Assembly (NCBI GenBank): GCA_905250125.1
Contig: CAJNOL010000312.1
Coordinates: 99,581 to 163,580, forward strand
Direction of reading: 5' to 3'
Length of the DNA stretch: 64,000 bases
DNA from: Rotaria sordida
Lineage: Eukaryota > Rotifera > Eurotatoria > Philodinida > Philodinidae
A model generated the notes under the pieces. It was not told where the DNA came from, ran no database searches, and saw only the letters and a list, made by a program, of their open reading frames with translations. Below are positions 1-12,006 of the stretch, in pieces. The position numbers were made by a program, and so were the translations under genes. Each line of letters begins with the position of its first letter. The stretch's first letter is position 1.

Positions 1-344
1 ACACAAAAAGGTATATCCTCTTCGTATTCTTTTCTTTTTTTTTTTCTTCTATTCTCTCTCTGTACTCTCTTCGTATTCTCTCTACTCAATGGTCATCATT
101 GGTAGTTGTCCAACATAACGAAGAAGAAGAAGAAGAAGAAGAAAAAAGGTTCCGTGTAAAAACATTTGCTAACTATACATACATACATACATACATATAC
201 ATTGAAAGAGAAAGTATGTATATGTACACATGTATTGTCCACTTTGTGTGAAGGTGAAATGACATTAACAAGAACTATTTGAAGTTATATTGTAATTGAT
301 ACTTTAGATGTTAGTTTGCTTGATTTTTTTTTTGTTTTTTGTAG
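1..344. other. 5' flank of adhesion-receptor gene; microsatellites
   Basis: No gene is visible here. The stretch holds a GAA-repeat microsatellite (about 121-146), an ACAT microsatellite (about 176-200) and pyrimidine-rich runs. It ends in a T-rich tract followed by TAG at 342-344, directly before the start codon at 345. That is a good 3' splice site, so the mRNA probably gains its 5' UTR from an upstream exon or a spliced leader. Confidence 0.5.
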
Positions 345-3300
345 ATGTATTTCTTTTTTATATTATTCATTTTTTTAAATTTATTAATATTTATTCAAAC
401 AATACAAATTCAACGAATAAAAGTACGTGAAAATGTTAATGTAACAATGACATGTCGTTTTAATACAAAAGAAAATTTATTAACAACAAATTCTTTATCA
501 TCTATAGCAAAATTATCATCATTTAATAAAATATTTGATAATAATTATTCCGATAATATTATACTTTGGTATAAAGATGATATACATGTTATTGGTGTTA
601 ATTCGATATCAAATGATCCACAAAAATATTTAATTCATCAAGAAAATTTTTATACATATCAATTAATTATACTTAATGTACAATTAGAATCATCAGGCAT
701 ATATAAATGTCAAAATTTTACAGCTAAAGAAGAGAATCTTTTTCAATTAAATGTTATGGGTATGTTTAGAAAGTTATATGATATAGTTAGACCACCCAAA
801 AAAATAAATATATATGTATAAGAATAGCTGAATGTTTAGTATCGAAGATTAATCTTCTTTTGACTCAACAATCTATGTGTCTGTTATTATTAGAATATGT
901 CAAGCAAACGATTGGCAGTAGTATAACCGATATGTTAATTCTTGCATCATATCTGACAACATCCAAATATCGAGATATCAGCATGAATAGTATGATAGAA
1001 GAAACAAGCAAGAAAAAAAAAAAAGACTACTGTTTTCACGCTTCCATTACAACATACATATAAAGCAGCTGTACAAAAGTTCCGGAAAATCAATCTTTTC
1101 CTTTTTTTTTTTTATATTATCAGTGATAGACAAATCGAGAATGAATCTTTTTCTCAGCTTGAGATGTATGTTGACATTTTTTTGACTCAGTAATTATTCT
1201 GATAGATGATGTAATAGTCTTTAAAAGAAAAGGACGACAAAAAAAAAAAAAAAAAAAAAAAAGAACGAGATATTATATGTACTATTAGTTTGAAGATGAA
1301 CGACTCGTGCGTGAGAATTAAGAATATAATTACCAACTATTATTTCATCCGCATGACAGAATTTTTTTTACTTAAAGTTCATGTTCATTGAGCTACATGT
1401 ATTCTAGTCAAGAGCCAATCGAGAGATCAAGGCAAGCATCTGCTACTCACGAGTACTTCTTTCGACGAACGGCAATGAATAAGGATGTCAATGAAGTTAA
1501 TCATCAATCATTTTCTATTGAGAACAAAAACTCGTTAATTTGGTGAATATGCACACATATACATGTTTAATAGAAGATGATGATTCTTTACTTTCTCATC
1601 AATGAAAAGGTTACAAGAATAAAAATTCTCTATAGTAGGAAAAAAAAAAAGGAAAAGTAAAAAACAACAACAAGAACAGTCGTACAATCAATTATGATAG
1701 ACACAAACCATGTCTGTTCAATATAGAATAAATGAAAGGATGACAAAAAAATAATCAATTTTCTTCTTTCTTCTGTAAATCAGATAAATAGAAAGATTAG
1801 GGGTTATTCTCTGTTCCATATCTGATAAAGATTTACTTCTTTTTTTTTTTTCATCTTACTACTAATTAGTATAAAAATGTCTAAATTTGACAAATCAATA
1901 CAAAACAATTAGCCATCATCTTTTTTCATTGCCTATTATTTATCTGTCATCCGACAGGAAGGGATGAACATTCATTAGTTACTCCTCTGGACAATAGATG
2001 AGAAAGAAGAAAAATAACACACCTTGAAATAATTACAGACAATTGAACAGGACGTACGTGTTTCACATGTTGAATAGTCGCTTTAGCCTATGGCCATTTA
2101 ACACAAGATATGTCACACCCCCGCCTTTAAATATACATGAAAATATTTGTCAATCACTATACGAATAGAAAAGAAAAATAAGGTGTTGTCTCTATAGACA
2201 ATCTATTGACACTAATATGACTAAAGTAATCAGATCAATATATGAAAAATCCTTTTTTTTTTTTGTTTTTGTTTTTTATAGTTCCACCATCTCGTCTTCG
2301 TCTTAGTCCATCACCACAAATGCCTGTCTCTGATAGTACATCCGTTTTATTTAATTGTACTAGTGAACGTGCTTATCCAATTCCAACATTTGAATGGTAT
2401 AAAAATGATAAATTAATTCAACGGTATTGAATATGTTATTCTTTTCCATTTCATATGTCTTAATGGAATTATTATTTTTCTTTTCTTAGTTCAATCGGTA
2501 TAAGTAATAACAATGAAACAAATACAGCAAGCTTTTCAAGTTCATCTCTTTTAACACTTATTCTTTCACCTATTGATCATGATCATGTACTACGTTGTCA
2601 AGTAACTAATGAAGCGAGTATTCATGATACAAATGTTGAACTTAAACTCGAGATTTTATGTGAGTAGTATATGTACATATGTATATATACACATTGAATA
2701 TTTATTAAAAGCTACTTGACTAGTTTGTTTGATCATCCGACTGACACATTTGTTTTTTTCTTTTCTTTCTAGTTAAACCCATTATCAATATATCATGGAA
2801 TCAAAAACAATCACTAACAACACTAACAGTAATTGAAAATAGATTTGAAACTATACATTGTATAATATCAGCTAATCCATCAGCATTAACAAATATTGAA
2901 TGGTTTAAAAATGAACAATTAATTAGAGGTAAGACATTTATATGAAACATATTATTAGACATTTGTAGTTATGTTTGACGTATTTGATCTATCTAACGTG
3001 AAAGGACAAAAGGGGGCGGCGTCCTTCCGAAGATCTGTTTAGCCTTCGGCCGTCCCCTGGAAAGAGAAAATTTGTATAAAACATTCAATTGAATTGTCCT
3101 TATATCGAAGAGCTAGCTTTAATTTAATATTTGTTAAATTCTAAGATATACATATCAGGATACTCATATTTTATTTTCTTTGATGTTCTTGTATTTTTTA
3201 GGAGAAAATCAAGAACAAATAAAAATTAATTTTACTCGAATAGAAAATATACAAAAATTAACTTGCCGAGCAAGAAATACAATTGGACAATCTGAAGCAA

Positions 3301-6300
3301 CTGTTAATATTGATATACTTTGTAAGCAAAATGAGAAGACAATATGATTTGTTTATAACAAATCGAAAAAAAAAATAAATTTCTTTTTATTATATTAGAT
3401 AAACCAAAATTATCAATGATTGATCGTATAACATTAAATCAAGGTGAAAAACTTATTTTAAAATGTTCGATTGATTCAAATCCATTTTGTCATCAAATTC
3501 AATGGTTTCATAATGATAAAAAGATACATATACAATCATGTTCATTAATAAATCGAACACAAACTATAACAGAATATATTATACCAAATGTTTATCGTAT
3601 ACATTCAGGCAAATATACATGTGAAGTTAAAAATTGGTTAAATACTGGTTTTGATAATCGACATGAAGCTACAACAGAAATATCAACTAATGTTCGAATA
3701 CAATGTAAGAAATTTATTCAATTATAAAAGTGACAAAATTAATTTTTCTTTTAAAAGATTGTTTAAAATAGAATATTTTATTAGGAATATCTGTTTGATA
3801 TAGCAATATAATGTCAATATGTTAACATCTAGTTAATGAGAGATAATCAACCAAAGGATTAGTTGAAAGAGAAAAAAACTAAGATGAAACATTCGTTATC
3901 AATCAGCAATCAATTATTATCGTTATATTTATAATAAGAAATTTCTGGTTTATATCAACTGTCTTTTATTACTTGGATCTTTTTCCTTCAGTATGAAAGT
4001 TATATGGAATAATGTCTTCATGATAGAAATTAGAACTAAAAAGAAATATTTAAAACCAATTAACATCCGTAGTAGACATGAGCAGGATCAGTCATTTTTG
4101 GTCTCGGCTCTGCTGGAAGTGAGATTGTTTTGTCCAAATCTATTTAGAACATATGAGTCGTGACAGTATGACATTCGACGTAAGTCTTACACGACTATAA
4201 AATGTATTGCTCTCAATGAAAGTGTTGATCTTAGCGGGATTAGTGTCCTTCACAATTAAGACTACGGTTTTTCAAAATTTTATTTAATATGAAAAAAATA
4301 TACTATTTAATTTCTTTTATAAATAGTAACAACAAACGGAGATCATCTAAAATTCTACACAAAAGGAAATGATTCAGGATTCAGTCGATATAGCTTTCTG
4401 CTTATCAAATTCGATCGATGTTGTTAGGGAAACATTTGTTTCTGCTGATGACGCTGGAATGGAATGTTGTGTTGATACTAAATGTCATAATTGTAGATAC
4501 ATACATGAATGCTTATTCCTTTCTATGTATTTAATTATTTCAGCATATGGTTTATCATTATCTATAGATGAGTTTTCATTAAAAATGAATTCTTCTAGTA
4601 GAATAATATCGCTTTCTACTTCTATGGTCTGTTCTCAAGTATAATAAATTACTCAATCATGATCGAACAGAGTTTCACTCCTATAATTTCATAGAAATTA
4701 ACAGTTTGAGAAAAGTAAAAGTTTTCTGAAACTTTGGGTATCGGATCCGATTGCAAGACACTAGGCGAAATCGAAACCATCTTGTCCATATATAATCCAG
4801 AGATATATACTAAAGGATAAAAACTCAGTGTCCATTCAGTAAGAAGTATTGTATGTTAAATAATTGTTTAATTAGCTTTGAAAAATCGATCTAATGTTGA
4901 GAACAAAAAAAATTTATTGTTGTTTTTTTTTTTTTATTAATTTAGATGCTCCATTTATTTTAAATTCAATTAAAAAATTAGCTGTTACAGAAAATCATGA
5001 TATTACAACAGAATGTATTGTTGATGCTTATCCAAAAGGTGATATTGTATGGTTTGGACCGTCTGGTCAACGATTAAGTTCATTTGCTGAAGAAAAAATT
5101 CTTAATGCAACAGTTATTTCATCTATATTACATTGTAAGTTGATTATTTTCTTTTGAATTGAATTGAATAAATAAATAAATGATTTATTTTAGTACCACC
5201 ATCTTATTCATCAATGCTTGGTTTATATCGATGTGTAGCTAAAAATGAATATGGTCAACATGAATTTTCAATTCATTTTCAACGACCTGGTCTACCTGAT
5301 CCACCAAATCAATTACAACCAATAAATATAACATATTCTTCATTTATTTTAACATGGCAATCAGCTTATAATGGTGGTTCAAATATAATCTATTATGTTA
5401 GTCTTATTGGTAATCATACAGAAGAAAGACAAACAAGTTTAAATTCAATAAGATTTACTGGTAAATATGAATTTTTTATTTCTTTTTATTATAATTTAAA
5501 TTTTTCTTTTATTTTTTTTAGATCTTAATGAAAAATCTCGTTATGTTGTTAAAATACGTTCAAAAAATATTCTTGGTTTTAGTGATTATTCAAGTACTTT
5601 AATTGTTATAACAAATGAATATCCATTTCATTCCGAAGAATTTCCTATTATACAACGTGCTTATTATACAACTGATGGTCGTCGAATACATATTGAATTA
5701 AGTGAATTTAGTTCAACTATAATTTTTAAAGATCAATTATGTTTACAATATTATCATATACCATTAACAATAATTGAAACTACAAATGATTTACCATCAT
5801 GTATACCATTAAATACTTTACAACAATCAAATAATGAATTTGAAATATTAACTAATGAAACAAATATACGTTTAAAATTATGTTTTATAAATCAAACAGA
5901 TATTTGTTCAAAATCTATATCAATACCAACCGGTGTATCTTTATCAAATGATTCATCTGAATTAATTTTAATATTAATTGGTAAAATAAAATAAAATAAA
6001 TTTAATTAATAAAATAAAAATATTCATCTTGTTTTTGTTTCTTTTTTTTTTTTTATTCAAGGAGCTACATTAGGTTTATGTATTGTTGCTGCATTAGTTG
6101 GTTTATTTATTTGTATACAACAACAAAGACGTAAAGAAAAATCGAAAAATTCTTCTATGAATACATTAAAAACAAATTTTAATGGAAATCAAATAGAACA
6201 TTTTCATGCAACACCTGTTCGAGTTGTTGATACTAATTCTTGTCTTTATTATCCAGCACAAACAACAGCAACAATAAATGAAAGTATGAAGGCGATTTGT

Positions 6301-7190
6301 TTTTTTTGTTCTCGTACATAAAAATTTATTTTAATTTTTACATTTAGTTCGACCAAATGGAACATTATTTTATAATCAAGAAATACCTAATGGTATATAT
6401 TCAATACAAGGTGAGTAGCAGAAAAAAAAAAAAAAGAAAAAAAGAAATGAAATGAAAACAGATATATATATATATGTATGTTGATATTTTACCATTGAAT
6501 ATCAGGTACAAACAAAATGACGATAAGAACAGGTTTTGCAAAAGTGAAACGAGGCTTGAAAGCCTGTTAGTATATGATTATCCACTATACTGTCCGTATG
6601 TGTGCTTGTTTGATTTATATATCACAGAAACACATCAATTTTCTTATTTCTTTTATTCACATTTCAATGTAAAAGAATATCTTCTTGCATTGAAAAATTA
6701 TTTTTCTCTACTAATTCTTTTAAATTATCACAAACAAAAAAAAAAATAATAATAATAATAATATGATAAAAATAATCATGTTTTTTGGTTTTATTTTTAT
6801 GTATGTTTAGAAAAGAAAAATTCAATGTGTTTTGATTCCGGTATGCCATCAACAACTTCAAATAATTCTGATTCAGCATGTTCACAAGCATTTTCATCAT
6901 CGGATATTGATGGACAAATAATAAATGGATTTTATGATCGTTCTGATGGTGAAAATCATATTAATGGACGAATAAAAACAAAATCTAATCATGTATCTGA
7001 TATACAACAATTATTTTTAACAAAATTAAATGGTACAAATGATATACCACCATATACAATAGGAATTCGAGAAGATAATCATATAAATTTAACATCACAT
7101 GGAAGAATATCATCCGAAGAAGAAAGTGGTTTTTCAACTCCAACAAAATCTCAGCATGGAAAAAAGCTTGTTTATGAAGTTGTTGTGTGA
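345..7190 (+). CDS. Ig/FN3 transmembrane adhesion receptor, nephrin/echinoid-like
   Basis: Likely a homophilic or heterophilic cell-adhesion receptor of the nephrin/echinoid class at the plasma membrane. I read 12 exons: 345-759, 2282-2423, 2490-2659, 2773-2928, 3202-3321, 3399-3704, 4946-5134, 5194-5460, 5522-5980, 6062-6283, 6348-6410, 6811-7190. All phases agree and give 962 residues. A hydrophobic signal peptide covers residues 1-20. Five Ig-like domains follow (about 25-135, 140-241, 243-334, 336-436, 437-525), with Cys and Trp anchors and YxC motifs such as GIYKC and GKYTC. An FN3 domain is at about 530-622 and a membrane span at about 735-760. The tail has Ser-rich stretches, a DSGMPS motif and ends in EVVV, a possible PDZ ligand. 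Drosophila Echinoid ends in EIIV, which favours that class. Nephrin has more Ig domains and Kirre lacks FN3. The start is chosen for the signal peptide; a splice acceptor abuts the ATG. Confidence 0.85.
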
Positions 7191-7570
7191 ATTGTTTGTT
7201 TCTTTTTCTTTTTTTTTTACTATATATTTATACATAGTGTATCGCATTTCTAAATATATATATATATCCTTGATTTGTTTGTGTGTGTGTGTGTGTGTGT
7301 TCTTTCCGTATATTGATCCTCCAGGTTTCCTTTGTTTCAGTTTTTGTTTTTATATAAAATAAAATAAAAAGAAAATGAAAGACATGAATTTTTCTTTTTT
7401 CTTCTTTTCTTTTCATCTATACATATTGATTTATATTCGATGAAATATATATATAACATGATTTATATTGTTAATAAGATGTACTTGAAAAAAAGATTAC
7501 ATTTTTCTTCTTTTTTTTCTCGTTATTATGTTTTGTATAAGCAAACATTTTGTAATATATTTTGATTTCA
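7191..7570. other. Intergenic, TG microsatellite
   Basis: About 380 bp between two genes on the same strand. It contains an AT/TG microsatellite (about 7255-7300), AATAAA-like sequences near 7360 that could serve the upstream gene, and T-rich tracts. Nothing else is recognisable. Confidence 0.4.
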
Positions 7571-10297
7571 ATGGATGACGTTGAACATCATGATAATGAT
7601 GATGATGATGATGATGATGGATGGAAAATACTTAAACCAGATGTTATATTATTTGAAACATCGATTTGGTTAGTCTGTTGTTTGAATATTTGTTTTTTCT
7701 TTTTTTGATTTAAAAATCTATATTCGTTTATGTTCTATTTGGCTTCTACAGTTTTTGTATACAATAAATATTGATGAGGTTTCACTTGTTGACAATATCT
7801 GATTTGATAGGTTTCTTGCCATCTAAATTTAATAATCATATTCATGGATTTTAATATTATTTATGATTGAGAGAGGGAAGAATAAAAAAAAAATATTATA
7901 TTCGCCTTTTTAAATAAACAATCTTCATCATTACTTTTCTGCTTTATTTTATTCGATAAGAAAGAATTGTAAAAAAAAAAAAAAAAAGGAACAACATATA
8001 AAATGTGCACTTTATTTCCCTTTGCTACCTATACAATTATATAGACATGTATTGCCACTTGTAAGTAGTAGTATACACGTGAGTGTCAACATTGTCAAAA
8101 TAATAGTTTTTCGTTTTTTCCTAACTTTTATCGATTGAAACACTCAACATACATAAGCTACATAAATATATACGAACATTTAATCTCATGAACATAATAT
8201 TAAAAACAAGATTTTCATACATATATACTTTTTAATATATTATTATTGTTAATGGTTTCTATTAGGGGTTTTGATAAACCTATACCTCATCCAATTTTGG
8301 ATGATCCATCAAAAATGATGCGAATTATTGGTAAGTTTATTAATATAATATTTTATGAATAATTATTATAATTATTTCTTTTTTTTCTAGCTAATCCAGT
8401 TTATGATAAATTAACTATATCACGTGCAGCTAGTATACATAAACATAGTTCTACGAAATCTAATCGACAATCAAGACAAATAAATAGACTAAAAGAAAAA
8501 ACTATGAATCTACCATCTAAATCTGTAGATACTGAACAAACTATAATAACAGTAAGTTTATAAAAGCAAAATTTAACTAAGTCAAAATAAGAAGTTGATA
8601 AAACAATAGAAAAAAATCTCAGAAAAAAATTTAGCAGATTGGAGTGACCCTCGCAAAAAAAAATGACATATATATTTATTAATAAGATATAATTCATTTG
8701 TGACTTAAACCATTAATATATCCATTAAACTTATTTTGTTAAGTGTTAAAATAACTTTTATAAGACTAATAAATAATATTCCTCTAAAATATAAATGGAT
8801 TAAATAAATAATGATTCAGTTTTGTCAAATATCAATCTTTTTTTTCTTCTAACAAACAATAAAAAAAAAAAACACGAAAAAGTTCAATTTGACATTCATT
8901 TAAGAAATTTAGGCGTATTTATTGACTGAAAAAGAATTTTTAAAGGGCACGAAAAACTTTTTATATATGACTCATATAATGATTTTTATTCTAGTACTTT
9001 ATTTATTGATGAATAGTAAACATAGGTAGAGTAATTATGAAAAGAGAATATACTGTATAATTGACGTCACTAATACTTAACCCATAGAAAATTTTTCTAT
9101 TAATAAAAATATAAATTCAAATATTGAAATATTCTTTTATATTATATTCTATTTTAAAATTCATTGAAATTTTATTAATTATATCGATAAAAAAAAGTAT
9201 TCAAATTCATTTTATTTTCTTTTACTCAATAGCCTCTACCAGATATATCACAAATAAATAATAGTCAAGTACAATCAAATCAATTATCCAATCGTCAAAA
9301 TCTACCACCATTTAGTCTTCCAACAGCATTATCATCATCATCAACATCAAATCAAAAATCATCAAGAAAGTCTTCATCAACTTCTCGTTCTCGTATTATT
9401 ACTGCTCGTTCGACAACACAAACTATTCAAGCAGCATTAGCTGATAATGATTCAAATATTAAAAAACCTGTAGCAGATGGTATAATTCGTTATGTAAACA
9501 GTCGTCATGGTTTTGAAGTTCAACGTTATTCATCAGCAAATTGGTTATCAACTGATGTATATACGAAAGATGCTTGTCAAGCACATGAAAAAACTTTTCG
9601 TGAAATGCTTGATAAAAAACGGCATATTGAACGTCTATCACGTAGTATTTATTCATCTGACTATTACAGTAAGCGATGGCATGAATTATTACAATCATAT
9701 AAACAAGGTTATTTAACACATACACAATGGGCTCAACAAAATTATCAATTATTCTGTTTAAGAACTTTATATACTCGAGCAAAAAAACGTGAACAAAATG
9801 ATATAAATTTATATAATCAAGATTTACGTCGTGCTCGTGCTACAAGTGCATTTGATGAATGGAAAGAAATAAAAAGTGAAGAAAATTCTACACATCCTAG
9901 CCGTTTAACAACAGCTCGTAGTCATAAAACAATAGAAGGAACATCTGGTATAGCAAATAATTCATTTTCTACTGCTATATCCAAGACAACTGATGAAAAT
10001 CATACAACATTAATGGATACAAATCATCGTATGTCAATATCAACTAGTGGTGATAGTGAACTTCAACGAATACCGATATATCAACCGATAATATCATCTA
10101 AAAATATATCATCTATTTCATCATCAACAGCACCAAATATATTAGATAAACAACGATGGTCTTTACAAGCAATGGTTAAACGTGTCGTTGGACTTAATGA
10201 ACCATTACGACAACCACAACCACCAAAAATTACTGATCGTAAACAATCACCAGTAACAATTACAAGTACTGATAGTGGTTTTGAATCAGCTATTTAA
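7571..10297 (+). CDS. Unrecognised Ser-rich cytoplasmic protein
   Basis: Function unknown. Exons 7571-7668, 8266-8330, 8391-8551 and 9233-10297 join in phase to give 462 residues. The N-terminus has an Asp run encoded by a GAT repeat. A conserved-looking stretch follows (GWKILKPDVILFETSIWGF). A Ser/Thr/Gln-rich low-complexity region covers about residues 105-185. A charged, probably helical block at about 190-315 is rich in Tyr, Trp, Arg and Lys and contains AFDEWKEIK, a pattern seen in some microtubule or cilium-associated coiled-coil proteins. The tail ends in DSGFESAI, which fits a DSGxxS beta-TrCP-type degron. There is no signal peptide or membrane span. Gene structure is well supported; identity is not. 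Confidence 0.7.
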
Positions 10298-11109
10298 AAA
10301 TAAAGAAGTGTATTTTTGAAATGGTATATCTTACTAGATGAATTTATCGAGTAAATAATCAACAAAGTCAAAAGTACTTCTTTTTTTTTCGAGGCAAACA
10401 TGATTGATATTTCGTTTTATTGAGTTTGTAAAAAGGATCAATACACAATGATCTTGTATTGTCTATTCATTTTTACAATGAATTTATATTATATTTTCAA
10501 TTAAACTAATAAATTTTATGTAATCGATTATTTATTTTTACGTAAATAAATTATGATTCTTTTAAACTGCCATATCTCTTCTATTAAAGTATTAATTTTT
10601 GATCGTAATGAAGTTTTCTTCTTCAGTTTCATTTGAAAATATATTATCGAGAGATATATTTTACTGAATTAGATAGATCAAAGAAAAGGTCTTGTTAGCT
10701 TCTGTTTTAAAAGCATGTCATTAAAACTATTTATTTTTTTCATATTAAAAACAGAAATAAATAATTTTATTATTGATTAAATATTTATTTATTTATTTTA
10801 ATAAGCTACATAATTAAAACGTCTTATATAAAAGATTATTTCGATAAATTTTAGTTGTCCTTTTTGTTTTCAACTATTGACAAAAAAGATTTTAATCTTT
10901 AAATATCTTTTGTTATTACTTTTCTGTCGTAATGTGTCTTATACTTGAACGCCTCTTGTTTTATGCTTTTTCCTCCTCTGATGTTAGTTGCTGTTGTTGT
11001 TGTTGTTGTTCGTTCTGATGGTTGTCGTGGTAATCGACTTAATAGTAGTTATGAAAAAAAAACCTCCAGTAGGTAATTATTCATATTTTATATTAAACAA
11101 AAGTTGTGA
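10298..11109. other. Intergenic, no gene seen
   Basis: AT-rich spacer between two plus-strand genes, with short GTT repeats near 10990-11010. I see no conserved coding or RNA feature. Confidence 0.4.
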
Positions 11110-12006
11110 ATGAAACTTTGGTGGTACTCAGCTGGTAATATAATTTACGCATTAGGTTCATTAGGTTATCTTGTTATTAATATAGTCAATCTTATCAATC
11201 GAAATACTGTTGAATCACCAGTTACTTATATTATTTTAATTATTTTAGCTAGTATTTTTGTTATTGATGCTCTACTTTATACAATAGATTGGTTTGAACA
11301 ACGTACAATAAAAAAACGACGAGAATTAATTGCTTGTATACTTAATATTATTGGTAGTATATTATATTTAATAGGTGCAACAGTTTTTAAAAATCAGAAA
11401 ACATCTACAAATGAATCTATTAATTTAAATGATATACCAACATTTATATTTAATATTGTTGGTATGTTAGCATTTCTTGGTGAATCTATTCTTAATTTTT
11501 TTGCACCACCAGTATCTAAACAAACATCAAAATGTTCAATAGAATTTTTTGCTCATTTACTTAATTTTATTGGTAATTTAACTTATTTAATTGCACATAT
11601 TGTTCAACCAATTATATCATTTATTGCAAGTTTTACAACAGAATCTTTTAATAAAATTACTGATTTGATTTATATTATTATTCGTCCAATTCAAATTGGT
11701 GGTGATTTTATTTATATAATTGATGCTATACTTTATATTATTGTTTGGATTAAAGCAAATGAAAATTTAAGAAAAATTGGTACTATATGGATAGAACGTA
11801 CTAATATAAAAATAAATGAAATTACTAAAAAAAATAAACCAAATATAACAACATTAGAACAACTACCAGAACCAATTATTGATAATAATCAATTTGAATT
11901 AAAAAATCAAATCTTAGAAACTAACACCAAAAAAATAACAAAATCAGTTATTGAAGAAGTAGAACCTTCAATAGAAAATTCACTTGAAGTGGAAACAATA
12001 ACGTAA
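11110..12006 (+). CDS. Multi-span membrane protein with threefold internal repeat
   Basis: Intronless ORF of 298 residues, probably an integral membrane protein of unknown function. Six or more hydrophobic helices fall in three similar two-helix modules, at about residues 8-64, 74-138 and 145-216. Each first helix carries a motif like N-hydrophobic-G-S/N-hydrophobic-Y-L-I (for example NIIGSILYLIG and NFIGNLTYLIA). The paired helix ends in a motif like IDALLYTIDW or IDAILYIIVW. The pattern recalls small bacterial YrhK-type modules, but I cannot confirm that. Residues 220-298 form a hydrophilic tail rich in Lys, Glu, Ile and Thr, probably cytosolic. No signal peptide is cleaved in any obvious way. 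The lack of introns is unusual next to its neighbours and could mean retroposition or transfer. Confidence 0.75.
   Translation: MKLWWYSAGNIIYALGSLGYLVINIVNLINRNTVESPVTYIILIILASIFVIDALLYTIDWFEQRTIKKRRELIACILNIIGSILYLIGATVFKNQKTSTNESINLNDIPTFIFNIVGMLAFLGESILNFFAPPVSKQTSKCSIEFFAHLLNFIGNLTYLIAHIVQPIISFIASFTTESFNKITDLIYIIIRPIQIGGDFIYIIDAILYIIVWIKANENLRKIGTIWIERTNIKINEITKKNKPNITTLEQLPEPIIDNNQFELKNQILETNTKKITKSVIEEVEPSIENSLEVETIT

Noticed and set aside
4369..4644. 91-codon ORF inside the long sixth intron of the receptor gene
   Set aside because: No domain, no splice context, and surrounding exons join cleanly without it.
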